Assembly (NCBI RefSeq): GCF_037325665.1
Contig: NC_090261.1
Location: 25,315,078 to 25,379,077 of the forward strand
Direction: 5' to 3'
Length of the DNA stretch: 64,000 nucleotides
Source of the DNA: Littorina saxatilis
Taxonomy: Eukaryota > Mollusca > Gastropoda > Littorinimorpha > Littorinidae
Shown: positions 1 through 17,895 of the stretch, piece after piece
How the letters are laid out: each line of letters begins with the position of its first letter
Numbering within the stretch: the stretch's first letter is position 1
The notes under the pieces: model-generated
Told to the model about the DNA's origin: nothing
The model's database searches: none
What the model saw: only the letters and a program-made list of their open reading frames with translations
Made by a program: the position numbers and the translations under genes

Positions 1-123
1 GAGGGCCATAAATGTACAAGTAGTAAAGACTAAAAGGCCGAAAACAACAAGACTGTGACAATAATGTATAATTGTCAACCTGGTACCCATCTTATGTAGG
101 CCTACGTGTCTTCCTTCTTTCAG

Positions 124-6520
<6,397 letters not shown>

Positions 6521-6990
6521 GGCTCGCACCTATAATGCTGAACGAAAACCTCTTAGTCAGCCTGGTGTTTCTACATTCGCCATCCAATGCCTATAATTTC
6601 CATCTCATTTGCTGTTGCTGTGATATGGTTCAAATGCAGTTGGTCACCGAGTTTGGCTTAAATGTGTCTTCTTCAAACGCAGCTTTCTTGAATCGTAGAC
6701 CTGCATTAGATATAGGTCCCTGCTTTAATGGAGAAAAAAATATCTCTTTAATCTGTAGCATTCTTCTTTGTCTTATGGTTTTTGTATTGGTTGACTGAAA
6801 ACAAAGTGACCGGTTTTTGTTGTTTGTTTTTGTGTTGTTGTTTTGGTTGTTGTTATTGTTGTGGTTGTGGTGGTGGTGGTGGTGGTGGTATAAACGGAAC
6901 TTGTTCTTACCCTTCATTCAATGCTTTGCCTTAGTTTTACTCTTCATTAAAGTACTACATGTAAAAAAAAGAATATATACACATGTATAT

Positions 6991-6996
6991 AATAAA
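6991..6996 (+). terminator. Candidate poly(A) signal of the plus-strand hydrolase
   Basis: AATAAA about 470 nt after the stop codon, with an ATTAAA variant near 6943. It is the first canonical hexamer after the gene on this strand. Position only; use is inferred. Confidence 0.5.
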
Positions 6997-7486
6997 GAAA
7001 AATATGAATGTTTTATTCATTCCCCTGTTGGCAGAGAAGATGGCACTTGGCAATATTTGAACTCCATACAATAAGTGTGTGTTACTCACAACTTTACCTA
7101 AATATCTATTTATTTTGATAATGGTACTCAACTGACCTGAGATGAAAAACGACATTTCCTTCCGGATGAGAGAAAGCTACACCAATTGTCAGTGTCCACA
7201 GCATCATTGGCGCAAACACAAGGGGAAAAACTCGTGTATTATGTTACGCGGATTACAGGCTGTACGAGTTACGACCCATGAGAATGTTTTAAAAGATGTC
7301 TGGATGATAGACTGACGTGACCAGAAAACAGTTCATGACTGTGCAAGGAGAACAGTAACTCGTACTGCCTGCAGCACAGACTAAATAATAGTACTGGTTG
7401 TTGAAAATAAAAGAAAGAGTGATGCACGAAGACCTTGCACTGGACTCGACTTAACAGCGACAACACACAGGTTGGTGGAAAATGTC

Positions 7487-7492
7487 TTTATT
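7487..7492 (-). terminator. Candidate poly(A) signal of the minus-strand hydrolase
   Basis: TTTATT on the plus strand, so AATAAA on the minus strand, about 170 nt past the stop at 7663. The convergent genes thus end roughly 0.5 kb apart. Confidence 0.55.
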
Positions 7493-7662
7493 GACGCTGA
7501 GGACGATAGGAAGATGCTTTTTTCTGAATATTTTAGTAGTTAATAGTGACGTCGGTGGGGTCGAGGGTCATTTAAGATTGAAATACTCATTTGTAACTCA
7601 TGTTCACCGTCACGTGGTAGATAAAGAAGCAGACTACAACGGTAATACAAAATATGTTGACG

Positions 7663-8846
7663 CTATGACGCCGGTTGGAACTTTTTCAGGAACTGCACGC
7701 TCCTTTCATAAGGTTCTTTGGTTAGTTCCTTAAAATGGCCTGAAACAGATGAGCGAGAGACGAGTATAATTAATTAACTTGTGTGAAACAGAGAAACTGC
7801 TACTCACACATAAAATAACAGCTTATTGTACACTGAAGCTACATATAGGCCTCAAAAACTGAACACCAACGACAGAGAAAGCAGGTTGCATCTTCACACA
7901 CAAAAGAGTATCGCAAATATGGGCTAAATATTAACTCTGTCCCTCCATGCCAAACCCTTTCTCTGTTTAGTTCAAGTCAAATAAATCACCCGCGTTGAAA
8001 CAGTGCTCAGGATTTAGTTTAGAACCAATAGAAAACACTTCGTGCATAGAGTAAATGTCAATTGTACAATTCTGATAGGTCTTAGCTGTGTTCACCTGGT
8101 AGATGGAAGAAGACATGAGGTGCGCCCTTCACCATCAGGACTTCTGTGGGCACCCCGGCCTTCTTTAGCTTTTCACAGTACGCTGAAACACACAGTGCTT
8201 TAATCACTTTTTTGGTAGCTTGCTTTTCTGTTTACATTTATAAATATTCTCAAACTGGTATTTTGATTGTGTCCGCCATCGTGTTTACTTCTTTTATGTT
8301 TTCCCTAAGATTCGTTAGTATAAGCTGTATGCTTGAGTTCGGATCCCATATGTCATAATTATATTGTATGTCACGATAACGATTTGTTTAAACCGGTACG
8401 GCTTTAATCACTGACTGATTCCCCCATGCCCAAAGATATGAACCCATCCCTTGCCCATCAATATTTCTATTTGCACCCCGCCTTATTCGATGTGTCACAG
8501 TACGCGGAAACGCACACTAGATTAAACATGGAACGATTCCCCAGACATCCTGAACCATAATCGTCAAACCCAGTGTGACACCAATCAAGATGCGATTGAT
8601 TCCTGGGTTTTTCTCTTTGCTAATTGAACCCGGGAGTCACGTTAAACCGTTCAGGAGGCGATGAAATGTTTCCGGTAATAATGTACGGAAAGAGATAATG
8701 TAGAGATAGAGATACTGCTGGTGGGTGCAGTGAACTATATATACCGAAACATTAACATTCAGGAAAGAAAAAGAAAATATGAAGCACCAAGTAAAACTCA
8801 ACCACAGTTCTTTAGAGGAGGGCTCATAACCAACAAGAAATATGCT

Positions 8847-8919
<73 letters not shown>

Positions 8920-8989
8920 AGACAGGGAGAGAGAGAGAGAGAGAGAGAGACAGAGATAGAGACAGAGACATAAAGAGACAGAGAGAAAA

Positions 8990-9036
<47 letters not shown>

Positions 9037-12000
9037 TAGGCTAAGGAGAGAGATAGGGAGAGAGAGGCAGGCAGGCAGACAGATAGACAGACGAAGAGGG
9101 CAAGAGAAGGACGAGTATGAAAGCAATTTGGCAGACAAATATCTTTTGGGTCACCTAATCCGTCATCCCTGAGCGGGTCGAGTTGAGCCAGGATGCAGAG
9201 AGCGGGGGGCAGGCCGGTGAAAGAAGGACGGTGATATGGTGATACCACCGGGTCTGTCCTCTGGGCATCGCTAGCAAGGTACTTGTCCATAAACCTGGCA
9301 TAAAAACAACAACAATTGGTTGATCAGTCAGTCAGCCCGAACCATAAAGCTCATGACATGACCCTAATCTCGTCCTGGTCAGATGGAATCTAGGCGAGAA
9401 TCTCTATCAGTTGAATTACAGACTCCAGTTCGCTGCTAAAAGACCGTTTCACGGTAGCGAATTTCATGCAAGTTTGTTAAATTAAAACAGAACACAAGTC
9501 TTGTGAGAAAACTGAACAGGACAGCTTCCTGCGTGAACACGCCGGGTTGATGTACGCAAAAAAAGACAACAGGCAGACCAAGAACAGAGAAAGAAACAGT
9601 GGCGGTCAGTGATTTCGAAGTCAAATAATTTTATTGGCAATCTTCTGCAGGGAGATGGGAAAACTGTGAGGCAGACTCCGCTGTTGTTCAGCTCCTACAC
9701 AAGCACAAGGTCAGTAAAAGTGTTAGGCCCCCCCCAAAAAAAGGTCTGTTTACGGTAACATAGGCCAAAAAAATAGGGTCGGTAGGTCGGGATTTTTTTT
9801 TTTTTTTTTTTTTCCAAAAAGCCATATTTTTACGTTATTTTGCCAAAAAAAAACAAGATTTTTTTTTTTTTCCCATATGCCAAAAAAAAGTCTAGGGTCG
9901 CGCGAAAAAACTAGGGTCGGTCGGGTTACCGTAAACAGACCTTTTTTTTTTTTTTTTTGCCTTACCAGTGCACGGTGCTGGTGCTGAGGCCGGGCGTGGT
10001 GGCGAACTCGGCGTAGGACGGTGTGGACAGCGTCATGTCGGTGTGGGGGTACACCAGCAGCTGCAGCAGATCATACCAAAAACAACAAAAAACTCATTTT
10101 CACCAAAAAGTGTAGAGTTTCGGGATCGCTCGAACTATAATGTTCACACAAAAAGTTAAGGACCACTTTTTCAAACGCATGCCAAACAGAAACGACAAGA
10201 TTGAACGTGGTTTTTTTTTTTGATTTGTTGTTTTATTAAACAACCGAGGACTGTCCACAAAAAAATCCATTTCAAACACGGCAGCTAAGTCAATGCTGGA
10301 GGCTGTTACTCTCGACAACCCCCTGATTTCAAATTCACAACAGCAGTGTTTCAAGTCTTACAACGAAGAACGTCTAAATCTGATCCCGACTGCGACCACC
10401 AGTTTAACGGCCCACTGCATGGTAGTGAGATGTCATACGACGTGAGATGATCCCTTCACAGACCGTCAAAGAGCCTCCATCAAATGATTTCGTTCCAGAA
10501 CAGCGCCATCTGCAAACCGCTCTTACTCTACGACGCCTCCAGACTCTGCATGATACGTCCATGAGCAGGGTCCGAGAAGAAGCAGTAACTATTCGTTGGT
10601 GCATGGCCTTCATTTGGATGTAACGATCCTCCATTGTTGTGGTGACTGTAGGCCGACCGTAACATTGTCGTTACTAAGCTCTCCCAAATACTTAAAGCTC
10701 TGCCTTAAAGCATCAGTCACACGCACGACTCAATCGTTGATGATGTTGGAAAGAGACACCGCAACACTCTGAGCCACTTTCCTGGCAGCAACAACATGTT
10801 GTAGCCATCCATTTACCCTTGCCCTATCCAAGTCGCTCCGTTATCCTCACAGGGGCATGGTGCTACATTGTATTATTTTGTCAGTGTTTCATTTTAGAAG
10901 AATAAGTTGGTGTGCACATTTCGTGGCCAGAACCCTCTTGTAGTACGCCGCGGTTTGTTCTCTCCCGGTTGGGTGGCACGCACTTTTGATTCGTGTACTT
11001 CGGCCCTGTTCACCTGTTCATGGTTACCAAATTAGGAATAACTGAGAGCCTAGCAACAGTCGCGCGGCTCACCTCAGTCATCTTGGTTTGACCAAACTTT
11101 TCATTTCGAAGATGTATAAGTCAGTGATAGATCGTTAGATGTTCTCTAGTATATCGATCCGAAGAGCGAAGACCATGAGACATACCAAACACACGGCAAG
11201 AGAAACAGTTACAGCTTTAAGTAAAGCATCAGAGACTTGCTATAACGGTCTAAGCGAGCTTCAAGAAACACACATCCTTAGGTGGTGGGTTTAACATTTT
11301 TTATTCTAATTTAATTTGTTGTTTGAAGTCACCGAAATGTAAGCTAAGGAAGGCGCACTTGTGGATGGAGTTTCTATACATTGGAAATCTCAGCGAGACC
11401 TCACCGTCTACGAAGTTTTCGTTCCGTGAAGGGTCACATGCACACCTTTGTACTCTTACTCGCACACCTTGAAAGATCATCGCTTCGTTCGTGCGACGTG
11501 ACTGGTGATGTGATAATGGTCTAATTAATTACCAGTGTCCTACCTGAAAAGCCAGTCCCTTGACGTCGTGACTGATGCTGCTGGCCAGGTGTCCCCCTGC
11601 GCTGTCCCCTCCTACCCCCACCTGGCTCTCCTCCTCTCCACCTGAACACACAGCGCGCAGATGCAAAGTTCTGCTTGACTGGAACGCTTGTCACAGACAG
11701 ACAGACATACATGCAGGCCGCGAGAAAGACTTCTTCTTCTTCTGCGTTCGTGGGCTGAAACTCCCACGTACACTCGTGTGTGTTTTTTGCACGAGTGGAA
11801 TTTTACGTGTATGACCGTTTTTTACCCCGCCATTTAGGCAGTCATACGCCGTTTTCGGAGGAAGCATGCTGGGTATTTTCGTGTTTCTATAACCCACCGA
11901 ACTCTGACATGGATTACAGGATCTTTTTCGTGCGCACTTGGTCTTGTGCTTGCGTGTACACACGGGGGTGTTCGGACACCGAGGAGAGTCTGCACAGAAA

Positions 12001-12194
12001 GTTGACTCTGAGAAATAAATCTCTCGCCGAACGTGGGGACGAACTCACGCTGACAGCGGCCAACTGGATACAAATCCAGCGCGCTACCGGCTGAGCTACA
12101 TCCCCGCCCAGGCAGAAAGACAAACAGACGGGCAGTTTGACGGACAAATAGGTAGACAGACAGATAGGCAGGCGGACACACACACTGATTAAAA

Positions 12195-12226
<32 letters not shown>

Positions 12227-15200
12227 CTTTTCTTCTTTCTCTCTCTCTTTCTCTCTCACCTTAATTAACAGTAATTCAGCACATAAAACCAAATTCAGTT
12301 TCATTGTAAGCACGACCCGGTGAGTGAGATTATGTGTTCAGTATCCATGTACGAACCCACGAGGGCCTTTTTGCGAAGAACCCATCTGGTGACGTCCCGA
12401 CAGTCGTTGAAACCGGCAGGGAGCTTGTGTTCCGGGGCCAGTCGGTACTCCACACTCACCACAACGCACTGCGCTCGTCTGTTTTGGGGTTGGAACGTGT
12501 GTTTTTTGTTTTAAATAGGGTGACATATACTACAACAGAATCACATAGGGCTCAACAAGCTCTGCCTATATAAATTGAGACCATGTCAGTATTTACATTC
12601 AAACAATAATTTTGTAGGCCTACAAGTGCTGTCAAGATCCCAATAATACTATTACCTTTGCAGGGAATATCAAATCAAAATAAAGAATTTAGATAATAAT
12701 TTTAAACTGTCTGTGTTTCAACAATAGAATTCACAACTAGAACAAAATACACGTGGACTGACATAGCCTGGCGGCTTTTTTTTTATTTTCAAGTACCTGT
12801 CTTCCTTTTCTTTTGTCATTCAGCACAACTGTTTTACTGAATTAACGTGTTTATTCCTGAATGTTTGTCTTTCTCTTAGTGTTTGAAGTTTAATAGTTTC
12901 TGATTTTTTTTTTAAATTACAGATGTAACACTGACCCACCTTCGTCCCAAACTATCATGAATTCCTTCAGCCATGATTTTGTTCTAATCCTCCTTCACAC
13001 ATTCCTTCCCTCCCCTGCAACAGTTAGTCTTAATATGGCTTCTCTTCTGGTGTGTGTGTGTGTGTGTTTGTGTCAGTGTGTGTGTGTGTGTTTGCGGCCC
13101 GGTCACGGTGTGTGTATGTGTCACGGGAGTGTGTGTGGTGTTTGTGTGTGTACTGTGTGTCAGTCAGTGCCAGTGTATGTGTGTGAGTGTGTGTGTGTGT
13201 CAGTGTGTGCCACTGTGTGTGTCACGTGTGTTTTTACTGCGTGTCAGTGTGTGTGTGTGTGTGTGTGCTGCCGTGGTTTGTCACTGTTGGTGTGTGCTTA
13301 CGTGCGTCAGTGCCGGCGTGCCGCCGCGGCGTGCGTGTGGTGTGTGTGTGTGCCAGTGTGTAAGTCTGAGAGTAAGAGAGGCGGGAGAGAACATATCATT
13401 AATAAGTCTAACGTTGTAAAATAAAAATAAATTTACTTGGCCAGTGTTTTGAGCAGCGTGGCGTAAGAAGTTCTGCTGCTCGTCACGTGACCACCCCCAT
13501 GAAAGTAAACCAAGATGGCGGGCACTCTGCTGACGTCACGGGGCTTGTACACGGACACGGGCACTCCATCTGATAAAACAGAACAAATAATAAAAACTTA
13601 TGGTTTGTCAATCACTCTTTACCAATCAGTCGTATAACTCTTTGGGAGTGCAACCGTTCACGTAACTCCATCTATACAACTTGAAGCTTAGTTTTCACCA
13701 CTTAGCTGCCTGTAGAGTTTTTCTTTTGGGTTGGCTGGGTAACCTGCCCTGCCGACCACAACTAAAATGTAATATCAATTCATAGACCTATATTAGGTCC
13801 CTGGTAATATGAAGGCGACTCATCAGTACTCTACCTTGTGACTATAATTAAGAAAAAGTAAAGTGCTGCGTTTATATCAGCAACTGATCAACTGGCTTTA
13901 CCGGCCTCAATTCCACTGGGGCCGCATTGGAGCTTGTAGGCCTACATGTATAACGAAACGTTTAAAAGATAGAAACAGCGTACCGCCTTGCAGTGATTAC
14001 GCTGTCTATTAAAAGTCAGTTCATTCAGGGACTTGCGCAATGAATCGTTGGGATTACAGGTACACGCGTCTTCGCTTTCAAAGCAAAGCCTGGGTACGCA
14101 TGGTACGAAGTATGCCTGTCAGGGGTGCACTGCTGATTTTTTTTTGTAAAGGAAAGCTACCCGTGTTAGTTCTACTTACTTCAGCTTATCACGTCCAATG
14201 ATAGACGTGGCAGTTGAAAATACAACCTCAGTATTTGTGAACTATGATTTACCCTAATGAAGCTGTTAATCATGGTTGGGGTTATAAAAATGAAACCGAG
14301 AATTCCACAATTCTCGTAAAATAACCAAAAAACTGATAATGTGGAAAGAATGTACTTTGGCATACCGTAAGTTACAGTCGCACATAGTTTTTTGTTTAAC
14401 ACTGTCTTATTTCCTATAAGTTTTAATTGTTATTACATTATTGCTCTTTTATACAACATGCCATAAATAATAAAAGAGTAGCTCAACTGATGTCAGATAC
14501 ATACATAACTCCTGTCTTTCAAAACGCTAAGACTTTGGCCCAAGGGGATTCAGTAAGTGGGAGGGGGGGGGGGACTTATCTATCAACCCGTGCGGCTGTG
14601 AGTGAACGCTTGTGATGAGGTCGTAGCACAAGCGTTAGACTTATATTATAGGGCAAGAAACAAAGTCAAGTTTGGTCTGCCTTTGAAAGGGTTGATGGAT
14701 AAGTTTTTCCCCCTTACAATCCCCCCCCCCTCCCCCTCGTCCCCCCCTCCCTTTTCAGGTATGATCCTAATTCATAAAGCCTGTTACAAGGAGAATGAAG
14801 GACAAGGACGTCTAACGTTTGCCACTCGCAGCCACTACACGCGTAATCTTTCACGTCCGAGGCTTAGCTCAGTGGATTGATATCAGCTCAGTGCAGAGTG
14901 GATCGAGGTCACTGGCTCAAACCGCAAACATGGCGGCAAAACTGGTTGAGTGTTGGGTGACAGAGTTGCAGAAGAATATTAGGGGACTGATTCAGCAAAA
15001 AGTATAACTTGACTCGCGCTGCGTTGCTGTGTCAAACTGAGGGCAATGCGCTACTGTGTGCAGACCTCTTAGCCATCACATTTATCACCGCATTATCAAA
15101 CATGGTGAACGCGGCGCGGTATGATATAGAATTCGAAACGGCACTTGAAGTCAGTAAAGACTTGTCACTGTCGAGTAAAGCATTACTGAGAAATAAAGCA

Positions 15201-16623
15201 AAATTACTATACGTATTTCTGACAGCTTGTGACAGACTATTGTTTAAAACTGAGACCCGCACTGATATCATTTTGTCATCTGTGAAGCTTCGCGGAGCTT
15301 TCACTTGAGTCAGTCGTATCAGCCTGATTCGGCGTGGTTTCAAAAGCTCTTGTTTTTCTTTTTCTTCGCTCAGTTTAGCTACATGTATTATCAGTCTCTG
15401 ACTCATTATGTGCTCATATAGGCTTAAAAGATAGCTGTAATCAATCAATTTGAACTAAACAGATGACTGTGTCTTTTTCCCACTGAACTCTCGCAATGAA
15501 CCAGTTGGTGTAAGCCGCTTACTAGACCTGAGCAGACTGAGTGCATGTCGCGATCGTCTTTGAAGTGACCATCTCAGTCCCGACGTACGCCAGTAACGCG
15601 TCGAGAACGCCGAGAGGGGAAAAGGTTAGTAGGCCTAATAAGTCTACAAAAATAGTGACAATATAAATGACAAAAACCACGAGTTAAACGATCGTCAGTA
15701 CACGTTGAATCAGATTTCAAAGGCTAAAAAAAAAATCATCATTCTTGTCTTGCCGGTGTCACGAACTGAAAACTCTGCCTGAACAATCCTTCTCATTGCG
15801 GTCAATGCGCATGCGCTAACATGGGGAGATTATTCAGGTCATGAACAACCTAACCCTAACCCTAACCCTTACCCTAACCCTAATCCTAACCCTAACCCTA
15901 ACCCATGGTTCGTTCGGTCAAAGGGTCTCATTTCAAGTTTTAACTGAGTCCAAGATTGGCGCGTGCGCATTGACCGCAATGCTGAAGGATTGTTCAGCAG
16001 AGGTTTTAGTTCGTGACACCGGTCTCACATTGACTGCCTTCAGTCTTGTCTTACTCTAATTGCCTTCAGTCTTGTCTTACTCTAATTGCCTTCAGCCTTG
16101 TCTTACTCTCATTGCCTTCAGAGTTGTCTACGCTAAATATTGTTTTACCCTATCTGTTCTTAGTCTCGTCTTTCCCTGGCTCTTACCCTCGTTCCCCTCA
16201 GACTTGTTTTACCCTCATTGCCCTCAGTCTTATCTTACCCTCGTTACCTCACTGAGTCTTGTCTTATCCTCATTACTTTCCCTTTCAGTCTTGTCCCCTC
16301 AGACCCCCCTCAGACCGTCTTACCATCGTTGTCCCTAGTCTTGTCTTACCCTTATCAGTCTTGTCTTACCCTCATCAGTCTTGTCCCGGCTTACCCTCAT
16401 TGCCCTCAGTCGCCGGTACGATGATTTCCTTCGCGGAGCCATCGAAATCCACATGACCCGCGAACACCTCACCCTTTCGCAAGGACATTGCCCGAAGTTC
16501 TTCCGGTGCCATTTCCTCGTAAGTCTTCGCACTGATCTCCGCCGACCTTCGGAAGTATGACAGAGTTTCTTCGTGAACCTCATACTTTTTGCCGGCTTCG
16601 CCCCAAGCTTCAAGACTGGCCAT
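7663..16623 (-). CDS. HSL-family alpha/beta hydrolase (carboxylesterase/lipase), complete paralogue
   Basis: Eight coding exons on the minus strand: 16623-16395, 13569-13437, 12478-12357, 11641-11544, 10060-9966, 9294-9155, 8182-8096 and 7739-7663 (TAG). They sum to 981 nt, 326 residues plus stop. The ATG at 16623 sits in a strong context (ACCATGG) and opens a 76-residue N-terminal exon without signal peptide or membrane segment, so a cytosolic enzyme is likely. Catalytic residues by my count: HGGG at 100-103, Ser175 in GGDSAGGH, Asp265 in LDPLRDDG and His295 in GAPHVFF. Family: alpha/beta hydrolase fold 3, hormone-sensitive-lipase group; natural substrate unknown. Exons of 133, 122, 98, 140 and 87 nt equal those of the plus-strand copy; the fourth-listed exon pair differs by 15 nt in frame and the last by 3 nt. 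The first donor site lies at the edge of a minisatellite built from copies of itself. No sign of decay. Confidence 0.92.
8849..9094 (+). repeat. GA/CAGA microsatellite
   Basis: GA run passing into GACAGA, CAGA and GGCA units within the intron between minus-strand exons 9155-9294 and 8096-8182. Similar in make-up to the larger array at 919-1781 but in a different intron. Confidence 0.93.
9736..9958. mobile_element. MITE with GGTCTGTTTACGGTAAC inverted ends
   Basis: The left arm reads A-run plus GGTCTGTTTACGGTAAC; the right arm is its exact reverse complement plus a T-run. The interior has A/T homopolymers and repeats of TAGGGTCGGT. About 223 bp with no coding frame. It lies within the minus-strand hydrolase intron, with its right edge only about seven bases past the 5' splice site of exon 9966-10060. 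No clear target duplication is seen. Confidence 0.8.
10404..10860 (-). pseudogene. Decayed Tc1/mariner transposase fragment
   Basis: On the minus strand, [18 protein letters not shown] (about 10740-10830) resembles the first helix-turn-helix of Tc1-like transposases. [14 protein letters not shown] (from 10634) resembles the linker and second helix, and [16 protein letters not shown] the conserved GGSVMVWGGI segment. These blocks sit in different frames with stops between, and the DDE core between them is shortened, so the copy is dead and internally deleted. No terminal repeats were found. It lies in the intron between hydrolase exons 11544-11641 and 9966-10060. Confidence 0.6.
11729..12113 (-). 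mobile_element. tRNA-headed SINE with AAG tail, target duplication AGAAAGAC
   Basis: On the minus strand it starts with a tRNA-like head (GGGGATGTAGCTCAG with a degenerate B box GAGTTCGTCCCC), passes through a body shared with copies at 45491 and 49570, and ends in (GAA)n. AGAAAGAC flanks it at 11721-11728 and 12114-12121. It is nearly identical to the 49570 copy, so both are relatively young. Confidence 0.85.
12197..12258 (+). repeat. CT-rich microsatellite
   Basis: (CT)n with T-runs, directly beside the SINE and within the same hydrolase intron. Confidence 0.9.
13051..13358 (+). repeat. GT-rich degenerate satellite
   Basis: GTGT tracts broken by CAGTGTGTGC, CACGG and CTGCCGTGG stretches, in the intron beside exon 13437-13569. 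The Val/Cys-rich frames here are low-complexity artefacts. Confidence 0.9.
13570..15752. other. First intron of the minus-strand hydrolase, left part
   Basis: Holds a poly-G tract near 14560, poly-C tracts near 14730, and a minus-strand 138-codon frame (15032-15448) of no recognised family. The segment 14860-14925 vaguely resembles a tRNA-derived SINE head but lacks a proper B box. Two GTAGGCCTAC-type palindromes lie at 13936 and near 15630. No exon was found. Confidence 0.5.
15753..16022. mobile_element. 64-bp inverted-repeat element carrying telomeric repeats
   Basis: The arms 15753-15816 and 15959-16022 are near-perfect reverse complements. The outer ends read CCGGTGTCACGAACT and share a CATTGCGGTCAATGCGCA-type core. 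Between them lies a run of CCCTAA repeats. There is no coding frame, and no obvious target duplication. The family is not recognised. Confidence 0.75.
15848..15904 (+). repeat. Interstitial telomeric repeat (CCCTAA)n
   Basis: About nine CCCTAA units with two variants (CCCTTA and CCCTAATC). TTAGGG is the usual metazoan telomere unit. The run lies inside the inverted-repeat element rather than at a chromosome end. Confidence 0.93.
16023..16400 (-). repeat. Minisatellite containing the hydrolase exon-1 splice donor
   Basis: Units of roughly 22-36 bp. On the minus strand each unit reads approximately GAGGGCAATGAGGGTAAGAC. The end of coding exon 1 (GAGGGCAATGAGG followed by GTAAGC, cut at 16395/16394) is itself one unit, so the array repeats the exon-intron boundary down the intron. 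At least ten units are recognisable and become more diverged towards 16023. Confidence 0.85.
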
Positions 16624-17825
16624 GGTTTAGTGTCAAGTGCTACACTCAAGTCCGACGAAGGTTGTCCACGAGCGCGAAATCTAAAACCGTGGAGCTACCC
16701 TACTAATCGGCCGTAATAGATAACACTAAGTTCTTTTTTATAATCCTTTATTGCCACTGAGAGTCACTAAAACCCAACACTGGCCAAAGGTCACTCGGAT
16801 TTGCTAAGTTTTCAGACTGAAAAACACAAGAGACTAGTGCCGCTAAAACTTCCGAAACATAGCCCCGACAGATAAAATAACACACTGTGCACACACCAAC
16901 AGCGAAGAGCTAAAATTAGGGGCCGGCTCGGCGTCTCAAGACTAATATTATACTGAAATGAAATGGCATCGTTACCATTCACCTCCAAGTACTACAGTCG
17001 TCCCTTTTTCTTCCAAAAAAAAAAAAAAATCTGAATAGATATTCATTTGAGTCTTCAAAAAATTCTGAAATACCGCGGTTGCGATGACAGTTTCAAGTCA
17101 AGTTTGTCTGGGGTTAGTTTCGCACCACAAGGGGCAGAGGGCAACCCTTGTCACACAATACAAGTGTGGTCCTGTCCTACATTAACAACCGCTACAATAG
17201 TCCTGATAACAGAGTATGAAGATGCAGTGTCACAACCAAGTCAGTGTGTCTAATCAACTCAAACGTATGTTTCATAAAGTCACCACACTGTCAGTTAGAA
17301 TGTCAAAATTTTCATCTACAGTATTGTAGACATATGTTTGCTAGCCCTAAGCATAATCTACACCCTGTATAACATGATTATGTCCTTGGCCGATTTAGAC
17401 TGCACTATTTAGTGGGTAAGCTATACTGGACTGGCCCAGACACTTCGTTGCCTTCGTTATACTAACATCACAGTCCTTGTCACTACTATTGTAAGTGTAC
17501 AGCGCAGCCTAATCACAACATCTCATGAAATGTGTGAGTTGAGATTAAAAGAAAGAAAGATTTAAAACGCAGCAAACACCTTGTGTTGTTTCGCGGTCAA
17601 CAGAACTGTACAAATAAGGTCAAAAAGTAACCCCAACAAGCAATATCTAGTTTTGGAATTAAACTTTAAATATAATAGTACGCCTTCTGGCCGAGAAATG
17701 ATTGTGTCTGTGTGTGTGGGGGGAGGGGCGGGGGCTTGTTTGCATTTTGCTGAATTTTTGTTTTCAATAATGTAAAGGCTTTGATCATGTGATCGTTTCT
17801 GTTTTCCCGCCGTCCGGCATAGTGC

Positions 17826-17829
17826 GCGA

Positions 17830-17860
<31 letters not shown>

Positions 17861-17895
17861 TATGTGTGTGTGTGTGTGTATGTCTCTGTGTCTGT
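17826..17895 (+). repeat. CG/GT microsatellite
   Basis: (CG)n passing into (GT)n and then CTGT units. Confidence 0.92.

Larger units (their letters stand above)
6521..7662. other. Intergenic stretch between convergent hydrolase 3' ends
   Basis: Holds the two 3' untranslated regions. A short TGG run lies at 6858-6888 and there is an A/T-rich tract near 6960-7010. I see no other gene. Confidence 0.6.

Noticed and set aside
12957-13424. 155-codon Cys/Val-rich frame
   Set aside because: Product of a GT-rich satellite inside a hydrolase intron; no family resemblance.
14860-14925. tRNA-like TTAGCTCAGTGG segment
   Set aside because: No matching B box or acceptor stem, and no target duplication or body that would support a SINE.
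15032-15448. 138-codon minus-strand frame
   Set aside because: No domain recognised, lies in an intron of the same-strand hydrolase; length is within chance for this window.
15848-15904. True chromosome end or telomere fusion
   Set aside because: Only about nine units, both sides continue into unique gene sequence, and the run is enclosed by inverted repeats.
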